Assembly (NCBI RefSeq): GCF_004792695.1
Contig: NZ_SRXU01000009.1
Span: 91,070 to 155,069 of the forward strand
DNA length: 64,000 nt
Direction of reading: 5' to 3'
Source: Sphingomonas naasensis
GTDB lineage: Bacteria > Pseudomonadota > Alphaproteobacteria > Sphingomonadales > Sphingomonadaceae
The position numbers and the translations under genes were made by a program. Positions 16,888-25,076 of the stretch are shown here, piece by piece (position 1 is the first letter of the stretch; the number at the start of each line of letters is the position of its first letter). Below the pieces are notes generated by a model that was not told the DNA's origin, did no database searches, and saw only the letters and a list, made by a program, of their open reading frames with translations.

Positions 16888-17913
16888 ATGGCGCTGATCC
16901 TTGGCCTCGAATCGAGTTGCGACGAAACCGCCGCCGCGCTGGTGACCAGCGATCGTCGCATCCTCGCGCACAAGCTCGCCGGCCAGGAAGCCGCGCACCG
17001 CCCCTATGGCGGCGTCGTTCCCGAGATCGCGGCGCGCGCGCATGTCGAGGTGATGGCGCCTCTGGTCGAGGCCGCGCTCGCCGAAGCCGGGGTGACGCTG
17101 GATCAGGTCGACGCGATCGCCGCCACCGCCGGGCCCGGGCTGATCGGCGGGGTCATGGTCGGGCTCGTCACCGGCAAGGCGCTCGCGCTCGCCAGCGGCA
17201 AGCCGCTGATCGCGGTCAACCATCTCGAAGGCCATGGCCTATCGCCGCGGCTCGCCGATCCCGATCTCGCCTTTCCCTATCTGCTGCTGCTCGTATCGGG
17301 CGGGCATTGCCAGCTGCTGCTCGTCGAGGGCGTCGGCGCCTATCGTCGCCTCGCCACCACGATCGACGATGCCGCCGGCGAGGCCTTCGACAAGACCGCC
17401 AAGCTGCTCGGGCTCGGCTTTCCCGGCGGGCCGGCCGTCGAGAAGGCCGCGGTGCGGGGCGATCCGCGGGCCGTCCCGCTCCCGCGCCCGCTGCTCGGCT
17501 CGGCCGAGCCGCATTTCTCCTTCGCAGGACTCAAGAGCGCCGTCGCGAGAGTCGTCGGCCAGTACAGCGCCGAGGATATCGCCGCGTCGTTCCAGCAGGC
17601 GGTGGTCGATTGCCTGCTCGATCGCACCCGTCGCGCGCTCGAATCGGTCGAGGCCAGCGCGCTGGTCGTCGCCGGCGGCGTCGCGGCCAATGCCAGCGTC
17701 CGCGCCGCGCTCGAGCGGCTCGCCGGCGAGCACGGCCGGCGCTTCGTCGCGCCGCCGCTATGGCTGTGCACCGACAATGCCGCGATGATCGCCTGGGCCG
17801 GCGTCGAGCGTTTCGCCGCGGGTCTCACCGACCCGCTCGATTTCCCCGCGCGGCCGCGCTGGCCGCTCGATCCGGGGGCAGAGAAGGTGCGCGGCGCAGG
17901 AGTGAAGGCATGA
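16888..17913 (+). CDS. tsaD: tRNA N6-threonylcarbamoyladenosine transferase TsaD
   Basis: TsaD transfers the threonylcarbamoyl group to A37 of ANN-decoding tRNAs, working with TsaB and TsaE. The 341-residue protein starts MALILGLESSCDETAAALV, the canonical N-terminus; a TTG at 16879 would add three residues and is less likely. The metal-binding HxxxH motif is His112 to His116 in NHLEGH. The nucleotide-site motifs LLLLVSGGHCQLLLV and DDAAGEAFDKTAKLLGLGFPGGP are intact. Its stop codon overlaps the gpsA start (ATGA), forming the conserved tsaD-gpsA pair. Confidence 0.96.
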   Translation: MALILGLESSCDETAAALVTSDRRILAHKLAGQEAAHRPYGGVVPEIAARAHVEVMAPLVEAALAEAGVTLDQVDAIAATAGPGLIGGVMVGLVTGKALALASGKPLIAVNHLEGHGLSPRLADPDLAFPYLLLLVSGGHCQLLLVEGVGAYRRLATTIDDAAGEAFDKTAKLLGLGFPGGPAVEKAAVRGDPRAVPLPRPLLGSAEPHFSFAGLKSAVARVVGQYSAEDIAASFQQAVVDCLLDRTRRALESVEASALVVAGGVAANASVRAALERLAGEHGRRFVAPPLWLCTDNAAMIAWAGVERFAAGLTDPLDFPARPRWPLDPGAEKVRGAGVKA

Positions 17914-18887
17914 GGATCGCAGTGATCGGTGGTGGCGCCTGGGGCACCGCGCTCGCGCAGGTCGCCGCGCGCGGCGGCCAGCCGGTGACGCTCTGGGCGC
18001 GCGAACCCGAGGTCGTGGAAGGCGTCAACGTCAATCACGAGAACCGCGCGTTCCTCGCCGGCGTCGCGCTTTCGCCGACCATCCGCGCCACCGGCGACCT
18101 CGCCGATCTGGCAGGGCACGACGCGCTGCTCGTCGTCGCCCCCGCCCAGCATGTCCGCGCGGTACTGGGCGCCGCGCCGGTCGGGTCCACGCCGCTGGTG
18201 CTCTGCGCCAAGGGGATCGAGACCGGCAGCCGGCTGCTCGTCGGCGAGGTCGCGCAGCAAGTCGCGCCCGCCGCGCCGATCGCAGTGCTTTCCGGCCCCA
18301 CCTTCGCGCACGAGGTCGCTGCCGGAAAGCCGACCGCGGTGACGCTCGCCTGCGAGGACGAAGACCTGCGCAACCGCCTCGCCGAGCGCATCGTCGACCC
18401 CGCCTTTCGCGTCTATGGCTCGGCGGACGTCATCGGCGCCGAGATCGGCGGGGCGGTCAAAAACGTCCTCGCGATCGCCTGCGGGGTGGTCGAGGGCGCG
18501 GGGCTCGGGCTCAACGCCCGCGCCGCGCTGATCGCGCGCGGTTTCGCCGAGATGACGCGCTTCGGGCTCGCGCGTGGCGGTCAGGCCGAGACGCTCACCG
18601 GGCTGTCGGGGCTCGGCGATCTCGTCCTCACCTGCAGCTCGACCAATTCGCGCAATTTCTCGCTCGGCGTCGGGCTCGGCCAAGGCAGAAGCGCCGCCGC
18701 GTTGCTCGCCGATCGCAAGACCGTCGCCGAGGGCGCGCACACCGCGCCCGTGCTCCGCGAGGCGGCGCGCGCGGCGAGCGTCGACATGCCGGTGGTCGAG
18801 GCGGTCAATGCGCTGCTCGAGGGCGTCCCCGTCCGCCAAATCGTCGAGGCCCTGCTCAGCCGCCCGTTGCGCGAGGAAGCGCAATGA
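17910..18887 (+). CDS. gpsA: Glycerol-3-phosphate dehydrogenase [NAD(P)+]
   Basis: GpsA reduces dihydroxyacetone phosphate to sn-glycerol 3-phosphate for phospholipid synthesis. The 325-residue protein has the N-terminal dinucleotide motif IAVIGGGAWGTALA, the conserved LCAKGIE and VLSGPTFAHEVAAGKPTAV segments, and the catalytic-lysine helix GGAVKNVLAIACGV. The C-terminal domain carries LTGLSGLGDLVLTCSS, typical of the family. The start overlaps tsaD by 4 bases, and its own stop overlaps the next gene by 4 bases. Confidence 0.96.
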   Translation: MRIAVIGGGAWGTALAQVAARGGQPVTLWAREPEVVEGVNVNHENRAFLAGVALSPTIRATGDLADLAGHDALLVVAPAQHVRAVLGAAPVGSTPLVLCAKGIETGSRLLVGEVAQQVAPAAPIAVLSGPTFAHEVAAGKPTAVTLACEDEDLRNRLAERIVDPAFRVYGSADVIGAEIGGAVKNVLAIACGVVEGAGLGLNARAALIARGFAEMTRFGLARGGQAETLTGLSGLGDLVLTCSSTNSRNFSLGVGLGQGRSAAALLADRKTVAEGAHTAPVLREAARAASVDMPVVEAVNALLEGVPVRQIVEALLSRPLREEAQ

Positions 18888-19420
18888 AATGGGCGGCGAT
18901 GCTGCGCGGCATCAATCTCGGCAAACGCCAGCTCAAATCGGCCGAATTGAAGGCAGTGGTCGAGGGGATGGGCTTCACCGAGGTCAAGACGATCCTCGCC
19001 TCGGGCAATGTCGTGTTCGAGGCGGGCGACGCGAAGCCCGAGGCGATCGAGCGCGATCTTCATGCCGCGCTGGAGAAAGCGACCGGGCTCAAGTCCGAGG
19101 TCTTCGTCCGCGATCGCGCCGAACTCGCCGAACTGGTCGAGAACAACCCCTTTCCGGCGGAAGCCCGCGAGCGGCCGAGCTTCCTGGTGGTCAGCTTCCA
19201 TCGCGAGCCGGTCGACAAGGCGGCGATCGAGCGGGTGGCGCACTGCTATGACGGCCCCGAACGGATGGTCGTGATCGACCGCGAGCTGGTCACCGATTTC
19301 CCCGACGGCCAAGGCCGCTCGAATCTGATTCCGGTGATGCAGAAGGCCAAGCTCTCGCAGGCCAACACCGGCCGCAACTGGAACACCGTTCTCAAGCTGC
19401 TCGCCGCGCTCGACGGCTAG
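18884..19420 (+). CDS. DUF1697 family protein
   Basis: A 178-residue cytoplasmic protein of the DUF1697 family. The diagnostic start is MKWAAMLRGINLGKRQLKSAELKAVVEGMGF, followed by VKTILASGNVVFEA and the C-terminal NTGRNWNTVLKLLAAL. The function is unknown. ATG 18884 overlaps the gpsA stop by 4 bases, placing it third in the tsaD-gpsA operon. It ends 4 bases into the convergent SDHAF4-like gene. Confidence 0.92.
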   Translation: MKWAAMLRGINLGKRQLKSAELKAVVEGMGFTEVKTILASGNVVFEAGDAKPEAIERDLHAALEKATGLKSEVFVRDRAELAELVENNPFPAEARERPSFLVVSFHREPVDKAAIERVAHCYDGPERMVVIDRELVTDFPDGQGRSNLIPVMQKAKLSQANTGRNWNTVLKLLAALDG

Positions 19421-19569
19421 AAGTCGACCGCGACTCCCTTGCGCTCCCAATCGCCGTAGCGAGTCGGGTCGAGCGGGTCGTTCGAAGGGGACGCGGGCGC
19501 GGGTTTGGGCACCGGCGGGCTCTTCGAGAGATGCTGCGGGGGCTTCACATGGCTCGGGCGCTGGCCCAT
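19417..19569 (-). CDS. Succinate dehydrogenase assembly factor 4-like protein (DUF1674)
   Basis: A short protein (50 residues from ATG 19569, or 60 from ATG 19599) with a proline-rich N-terminus and the invariant C-terminus DPLDPTRYGDWERKGVAVDF, the signature of DUF1674/SDHAF4. In mitochondria SDHAF4 binds flavinylated SdhA and protects it before complex II assembly; bacterial members are presumed to act alike. The start lies opposite the rsmB start with about 13 bases between them, so both promoters must overlap the neighbouring coding sequence. Confidence 0.87.
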   Translation of the reverse strand: MGQRPSHVKPPQHLSKSPPVPKPAPASPSNDPLDPTRYGDWERKGVAVDF

Positions 19570-19582
19570 GGCACTGGCTCCA

Positions 19583-20875
19583 ATGAGTAAAGCCCCCAAT
19601 CGTCCCCGCCGCCCGGGCGGTCAAGAGCCGGATGCCCCGGGCGTCCCCGCGCGCCGCGCCGCACTGAAGCTGCTCGACGCGGTGCTGCGCCGCGGCCTCG
19701 CGCTCGAGCAGGCGCTCGATTCGGCCGCGCAGGGTCTCGCGCCCAACGATCGCGGCCTTGCCCATGCCATCGCCGCCGAATCGCTGCGCCGCCTCCCCGA
19801 TCTCGATGCGCTGATCGATTCGGCGACCCAGCGCGACTTGCCCGAGGACGCCAAGGCGCGGTTCGCGTTGCGCATCGCGCTCGTCCAGGCGCTCGCGCTC
19901 GGCACCCCCGGCCATGCCGCGATCGCCACCGTGCTGCCGCTCGTCGATGGCGGCCCGCGCAAGCTGGTGCACGGCGTGTTCGGCACGCTGTCGCGGCAGG
20001 GCGCCACTTTGCCCGAGCCGCCGACGCTGCCCGATCCGGTGGCGCTGCGCTGGCACGCTGCCTGGGGCGACCAGATGATCGAGGATGCCGAGCGCGCGAT
20101 CGCGGTCCCGCCGCCGCTCGACCTCACCCTGCGCGACCCGGCGCGCGCCCCCGATCTGCCGGGCCAGAGCCTGCTCCCCGGCCATCTCCGCCTCGACGAG
20201 CGCGCGTCCGTTCCCGGGATCGAAGGCTATGGCGAAGGCGATTGGTGGGTGCAGGATCTCGCCGCCTCGCTCCCCGCGCGGCTGCTCGGCAAGGGCGCAG
20301 GCACCGCGCTCGATCTGTGCGCCGCACCCGGCGGCAAGACGCTCCAGCTCGCCGCCGCCGGCTGGGAGGTCACCGCAGTCGACATCTCCGAAAGTCGTCT
20401 CGCGCGACTTGCCGAGAATCTCGATCGCACCGGACTGAAGGCGGACGTGGTCGCCGCCGATCTGCTGCGCTGGCAACCTTCCGCACCCGCCGACGCGGTG
20501 CTGCTCGACGCGCCGTGCAGCGCCACCGGCATCTTCCGCCGCCACCCCGATGTGCTTCACCGCGTCCGCCCGTCGCTGATCGCCGAGATGGCCGCGCTGC
20601 AGACGCGCCTGCTCGCGCGCGCAGCCTTATGGGTGAAGCCGGGCGGCGCCCTCGTCTTCTCGACCTGCTCGCTCGAGCCGCAGGAAGGCGAAGCCCAGCT
20701 CGACGCCTTTCTCGCCGCGCATCCCGATTTCGCCCTCGATCCCGTCCGCGGCGAGGAATTGCCGAGAGGGATCGCGCCACGCGCGGACGGCAGCCTGCGC
20801 CTCCTCCCCGGCATGCTCGCCGATCAGGGCGGTCTCGACGGCTTCTTCATCGCCCGGCTGCGTCGCACCGGCTGA
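19583..20875 (+). CDS. rsmB: 16S rRNA (cytosine-C5) methyltransferase RsmB-like
   Basis: An approximately 430-residue RsmB/NOP family methyltransferase that places m5C on 16S rRNA (C967 in E. coli). An N-terminal NusB-like helical domain (RRAALKLLDAVLRRGLALEQAL, AIAAESLRRLPDLDALI) precedes the SAM domain. The SAM motif is ALDLCAAPGGKTLQLAAAG. The two catalytic cysteines are in DAPCSATGIFRRHPDV and FSTCSLEPQEGE. ATG 19583 is one of several starts (19568 is also in frame). It is the first gene of the rsmB-rpe-heparinase-purH run. Confidence 0.92.
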   Translation: MSKAPNRPRRPGGQEPDAPGVPARRAALKLLDAVLRRGLALEQALDSAAQGLAPNDRGLAHAIAAESLRRLPDLDALIDSATQRDLPEDAKARFALRIALVQALALGTPGHAAIATVLPLVDGGPRKLVHGVFGTLSRQGATLPEPPTLPDPVALRWHAAWGDQMIEDAERAIAVPPPLDLTLRDPARAPDLPGQSLLPGHLRLDERASVPGIEGYGEGDWWVQDLAASLPARLLGKGAGTALDLCAAPGGKTLQLAAAGWEVTAVDISESRLARLAENLDRTGLKADVVAADLLRWQPSAPADAVLLDAPCSATGIFRRHPDVLHRVRPSLIAEMAALQTRLLARAALWVKPGGALVFSTCSLEPQEGEAQLDAFLAAHPDFALDPVRGEELPRGIAPRADGSLRLLPGMLADQGGLDGFFIARLRRTG

Positions 20876-20949
20876 AGCCGGTCATTTTCGGTACGATCGT
20901 CGAGCCCCGCGCTGTTGCGCCCGAGTCGCGCCATGCTAAGGATTCACCC

Positions 20950-21609
20950 ATGCCGCAGGTTCGCATCGCCCCCTCGATCCTTTCCGCCGATTTCGCCCGT
21001 CTCGGCGAGGAGATCCGCGCGATCGACGCCGCCGGGGCCGACTGGATCCATGTCGACGTCATGGACGGCCATTTCGTCCCCAACATCACGATCGGCCCGG
21101 GGGTGATCAAGGCGCTGCGCCCGCACACCGCCAAGCCCTTCGACGTCCATCTGATGATCGCGCCGGTCGATCCGCTGCTCGCCGCCTTCGCCGACGCCGG
21201 CGCCGACACGATCTCGGTCCATCCCGAGGCCGGGCCGCACCTCCATCGCACGCTCCAGACGATCAAGGCGCTCGGCAAGCGCGCCGGCGTGGTGCTGAAC
21301 CCGGCGACCCCCGTCGACGTTGTCGACCATGTCATGGACCTGATCGACCTGATCCTCGTGATGAGCGTCAACCCCGGCTTTGGCGGGCAGAAGTTCATCG
21401 AGAGCCAGCTGCCCAAGATCAGCGAGCTGCGCCGCCGGATCACCGCGTCGGGCCGCGCGATCGATCTCGAGGTCGATGGCGGAGTCGATCGCGAGACCGC
21501 GCCGCGGGTGATCGCCGCGGGCGCCGACGCGCTGGTCGCCGGCACCGCCACCTTCACCGGTGGCCCCGATCGCTACGCCGCCAATATCGCGGCGCTGCGG
21601 GGCGGATGA
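20950..21609 (+). CDS. rpe: Ribulose-phosphate 3-epimerase
   Basis: Rpe interconverts ribulose 5-phosphate and xylulose 5-phosphate in the pentose phosphate pathway. The 219-residue TIM-barrel protein is textbook: IAPSILSADFARLGEEI, WIHVDVMDGHFVPNITIGP, FDVHLMI, VLVMSVNPGFGGQKFI and IDLEVDGGV, which supply the metal-binding and catalytic His/Asp residues. It follows rsmB after about 75 bases and overlaps the heparinase-like gene by 4 bases (ATGA). Confidence 0.96.
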   Translation: MPQVRIAPSILSADFARLGEEIRAIDAAGADWIHVDVMDGHFVPNITIGPGVIKALRPHTAKPFDVHLMIAPVDPLLAAFADAGADTISVHPEAGPHLHRTLQTIKALGKRAGVVLNPATPVDVVDHVMDLIDLILVMSVNPGFGGQKFIESQLPKISELRRRITASGRAIDLEVDGGVDRETAPRVIAAGADALVAGTATFTGGPDRYAANIAALRGG

Positions 21610-23339
21610 ACGACGAATCGCCCGGGTCCGCCGCCGACGGAGTCGAGGAAGGCAAGCGGCTCATCCGCACCGGCGGCGATCGCGGGCTGAGCCTCGCCGA
21701 ACGCATCTCCGAACGTTTCCAGCGCCTCACCTGGGGCACCCCGCTCCACGCGATGCGGTTGCGCGGCCGCCATCCGCTCAAGCTGATCGCGATCCCCGAC
21801 GATCCCTTTTTCGGCGAGGCCACCCGCGGCAATGCGCTGCTCGAGGGCAAGATCCGGTTTCGCGGCGAGGAGCGCGCGATCGACTCGCTCGATTTCGCCA
21901 ATCCCGATTGGTCGCCGGCGCTCGGCGACCATCTGCAGAGCTTCGCCTGGCTGCGCGACCTGTCGAGCGTCGCGACGCGCGCCCGCGGCGTGCCGATTGC
22001 CGAGGAGATCATGCGGCGCTGGATCGTCGCGCATGGCGAGAAGGTCTCCGAACCTGCGTGGCGCGCCGATATCTGGGGCCGCCGCATCCTGTTCTGGACC
22101 GCGCACGCGCCGCTGATCCTGTCGTCGACCGATCTCGTCTATCGCTCGAGCGTGCTCCACGCGCTCGCTCGCGGCGCGCGGCATCTCGATCGCGGCGCCG
22201 ATCGCGTCCATCCGGGCAATGCGCTGATCGCGGCATGGTCGGGGGTGCTGGTCGCCGGTCTCGCGATGCCCGGCGGCGATCCGCGTCGCGCCTATGGCGA
22301 GAACGGCCTCAAGCGCGCGCTCGAGCAATCGGTGTTCGAGGATGGCGGCAGCGTCACGCGCTCGCCCGTCGCGCAGATCGAATCGATCCAGTTCCTCACC
22401 CTGGTCGGCGAGGCCTATGCCGCGCGCCGGCTCGAGGCGCCCGGTTTCGTCGAGGCGACGCGCAATCGCATGGTCACCGCGCTGCTCGGCCTGTGCCATG
22501 GCGACAAGGGGCTTTCGAGCTGGCAGGGTTCGGGCCCGATCGATGGCGAGATCGTCGCGCAGCTGGTCGAGGCCACCGGGGTGCGCACCCGCCCGCTCAA
22601 ACAGGCGCGCGAATGGGGCTATCAGCGCCTGTCGCAGGGGCAGAGCGTGCTGATCATGGACGCCGCGCCGCCGCCGCTCGCCCGGCTGGTCGAAGGCGGC
22701 TGCGCCTCGACGCTGGCGTTCGAGCTTTCCGACGGGCCCGATCGGATCGTGGTCAATTGCGGCGGCGCGCGCGCCGCGCTGGCCAAGGTGCCGACTGCGC
22801 TGGTCGAGGGCCTGCGCACCACCGCCGCGCATTCGACTCTGGTGCTGAGCAATAGCAATTCGACTGCGATCCATGCCGACGGCACGCTCGGGCGCGGGGT
22901 GGTCGAAGTCGAGCTGGCGCGCCACGAGACCGACACCGCCAGCCGGATCGAGGCGAGCCATGACGGCTATGTCCGCCGTCACGGCTATCTCCATCGCCGC
23001 GTCGTCGCGATGTCGCCCGACGGGCGCGACGTCCGCGGCGAGGACATGCTGCTCCCCGCCGATCGCCGCAAGCACAAGACGCCCTCGGTGTTCGTCATCC
23101 GCTTCCACCTGCACCCGCAGATCGAAGTCACCCCCACCGCCGACGGCCTCGCCGCGATCCTGCGCACCGCCTCGGGACATCTCTGGCAGTTCCGCTGCAA
23201 GGGCGGCAGCCTCGCGATCGAGGACAGCGTCTGGGTCGATGCCCGCGGGCGGCCGCTGGCGAGCCAGCAGCTCGTCGCCACCGGCGCCACGCCCGCAGGC
23301 GGCGCCAATGTCAGCTGGCTGTTCCACCGCGCACGATAG
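21606..23339 (+). CDS. Heparinase II/III family protein
   Basis: A 577-residue protein with an N-terminal alpha/alpha-toroid region and a C-terminal beta-sandwich of the heparinase II/III type. It contains RLTWGTPLHAMRLRGRHPLKLIAIPDDPFFG and later AAHSTLVLSNSNSTAIHADG, resembling the family's AHSTLxLDxxSS element. No signal peptide is evident, which is odd for a polysaccharide lyase. The conserved position between rpe/rsmB and purH in alphaproteobacteria suggests a cell-envelope or house-keeping role rather than catabolism of imported polymers; the substrate is unknown. Confidence 0.87.
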   Translation: MNDESPGSAADGVEEGKRLIRTGGDRGLSLAERISERFQRLTWGTPLHAMRLRGRHPLKLIAIPDDPFFGEATRGNALLEGKIRFRGEERAIDSLDFANPDWSPALGDHLQSFAWLRDLSSVATRARGVPIAEEIMRRWIVAHGEKVSEPAWRADIWGRRILFWTAHAPLILSSTDLVYRSSVLHALARGARHLDRGADRVHPGNALIAAWSGVLVAGLAMPGGDPRRAYGENGLKRALEQSVFEDGGSVTRSPVAQIESIQFLTLVGEAYAARRLEAPGFVEATRNRMVTALLGLCHGDKGLSSWQGSGPIDGEIVAQLVEATGVRTRPLKQAREWGYQRLSQGQSVLIMDAAPPPLARLVEGGCASTLAFELSDGPDRIVVNCGGARAALAKVPTALVEGLRTTAAHSTLVLSNSNSTAIHADGTLGRGVVEVELARHETDTASRIEASHDGYVRRHGYLHRRVVAMSPDGRDVRGEDMLLPADRRKHKTPSVFVIRFHLHPQIEVTPTADGLAAILRTASGHLWQFRCKGGSLAIEDSVWVDARGRPLASQQLVATGATPAGGANVSWLFHRAR

Positions 23340-23388
23340 GGACAAATAGGGGTTGCGATGCGAGGCTCGGTCCTTAGGAGGACGGGCC

Positions 23389-24951
23389 ATGGATCAGGTC
23401 ACCATCAAGCGCGCGCTCCTCTCGGTCTCGGACAAGACCGGGATCCTCGAACTCGGTCGGGCGCTTGCCGCCAAGGGTGTCGAGCTGGTCTCGACCGGCG
23501 GAACGGCCAAGGCGTTGCGCGATGCGGGTCTGGAAGTGCGCGACATCTCCGATCTCACCGGCTTTCCCGAGATGATGGACGGCCGGGTCAAGACGCTCCA
23601 TCCCAAGGTCCATGGCGGCCTGCTCGCGGTGCGCGACAATCCCGAGCATGTCGCCGCGATGGACGAGCATGCGATCGGCGCGATCGATCTCGTAGTCGTG
23701 AACCTCTATCCCTTCGCCCAGACCGTCGCCCGCGGCGCGGCGCGCGACGAGATCATCGAGAATATCGATATCGGCGGCCCGTCGATGGTCCGCTCGGCCG
23801 CGAAGAACCATGATTCGGTCGCGATTCTCACCGATCCCGCCGATTATGCGCTCGTCCATGGTGGCAGCACCACGCTCGAGCAGCGCCGCAAATTCGCCGC
23901 CAAGGCCTATGCCGCCACTGCCGCCTATGACGCCGCGATCGCCAGCTGGTTCGCCTTCGCCGATCAGGGCGAAGCCTTCCCACAGACGCTCCCGGTCGCG
24001 CTGACCAAGGGCCCGGAGCTGCGCTATGGCGAGAATCCGCATCAGTCGGCGGCGCTCTATCTGCCGCAGACCGGCGCGCGCGGCATCGCGCAGGCCGAGC
24101 AGCTCCAGGGCAAGGCGCTGAGCTACAACAACTATAACGATGCCGATGCCGCGCTCGAGCTGGTCGCCGAGTTCAAGGACGGCCCGCCCACCGTCGTCAT
24201 CGTCAAGCATGCCAATCCTTGCGGCGTCGCCACCGGGGACACGCTCAAGGAGGCGTATCTCGCCGCGCTCGCCTGCGATTCGGTCTCGGCATTCGGCGGC
24301 ATCATCGCGGTCAACCGCAAGCTCGACCGCGAGACCGCCGAGGCGATGGTCGGCATCTTCACCGAAGTCGTCGTCGCCCCCGATGCCGATGCCGATGCCC
24401 GTGCGGTCTTCGCCGGCAAGAAGAATCTCCGCCTGCTCGTCGCCGGCGAACTTCCCGACCCTGCCCGCCCGGGGCTGATGCTCAAGTCGATCGCCGGCGG
24501 CATGCTCGTCCAGTCGCGCGACAATGGCCGGCTCGGCGAGCTCAAGGTCGTGACGAAGCGGGCGCCGAGCGAGCAGGAGCTCGCCGATTGCCGCTTCGCC
24601 TGGACCGTCGCCAAGCACGTCAAGTCGAACGCGATCGTCTATGCCAAAGGCGGCAGCACCGCAGGCATCGGCGCGGGGCAGATGAACCGGCTCGAATCGG
24701 CGCGCATCGCCGCGTGGAAGGCCAAGGACGCTGCCGACAAGGCTGGCTGGGCCGAGCCGCGCACGCTTGGCTCGGCGGTCGCCTCCGACGCCTTCTTCCC
24801 CTTTGCCGATGGGCTGCTCGCCGCGGTCGAGGCGGGCGCCACCGCCGTGATCCAGCCCGGCGGCTCGATTCGCGACGACGAGGTGATCGCCGCCGCCGAC
24901 GAAGCCGGACTTGCGATGGTGTTCACCGGGATGCGGCATTTCCGCCACTGA
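23389..24951 (+). CDS. purH: Bifunctional AICAR transformylase / IMP cyclohydrolase
   Basis: PurH carries out the last two steps of IMP synthesis: formylation of AICAR with 10-formyltetrahydrofolate, then ring closure. The 520-residue protein has the N-terminal cyclohydrolase domain (ALLSVSDKTGILELGRAL, ELVSTGGTAKALRDAGL, MDGRVKTLHPKVHGGLLA) and the C-terminal transformylase domain (KALSYNNYNDADAALELV, VIVKHANPCGVA, AFGGIIAVN, QPGGSIRDDEVIAAADE). ATG 23389 has an excellent AGGAGG seven bases upstream. About 50 bases separate it from the heparinase-like gene. Confidence 0.97.
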   Translation: MDQVTIKRALLSVSDKTGILELGRALAAKGVELVSTGGTAKALRDAGLEVRDISDLTGFPEMMDGRVKTLHPKVHGGLLAVRDNPEHVAAMDEHAIGAIDLVVVNLYPFAQTVARGAARDEIIENIDIGGPSMVRSAAKNHDSVAILTDPADYALVHGGSTTLEQRRKFAAKAYAATAAYDAAIASWFAFADQGEAFPQTLPVALTKGPELRYGENPHQSAALYLPQTGARGIAQAEQLQGKALSYNNYNDADAALELVAEFKDGPPTVVIVKHANPCGVATGDTLKEAYLAALACDSVSAFGGIIAVNRKLDRETAEAMVGIFTEVVVAPDADADARAVFAGKKNLRLLVAGELPDPARPGLMLKSIAGGMLVQSRDNGRLGELKVVTKRAPSEQELADCRFAWTVAKHVKSNAIVYAKGGSTAGIGAGQMNRLESARIAAWKAKDAADKAGWAEPRTLGSAVASDAFFPFADGLLAAVEAGATAVIQPGGSIRDDEVIAAADEAGLAMVFTGMRHFRH

Positions 24952-24966
24952 TCGCGACCAAGTTTC

Positions 24967-24985
24967 AGGTCAGCCTTGCTGACCT
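24967..24985. promoter_or_regulatory. Perfect 7-bp inverted repeat between purH and bkdA1
   Basis: AGGTCAG-CCTTG-CTGACCT lies 16 bases after the purH stop and about 90 bases before bkdA1. There is no U-run after it, so it is not a strong intrinsic terminator. It could be a weak purH terminator or an operator for the bkd operon. A TATAAC at 25009-25014 might be the -10 element of a bkd promoter. Both readings are tentative. Confidence 0.35.
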
Positions 24986-25076
24986 TCTCGACAGCGGCGT
25001 TGAAATTTTATAACAAGCGTCCGGAACCCGAGTCCGTGCGTTCTCCGAGCGACACGGTCCGTAATTCGGAGAGATC

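Noticed and set aside
23340..23388. Purine-type riboswitch before purH
   Set aside because: Only about 50 bases separate it from the upstream gene, and no aptamer core is visible.
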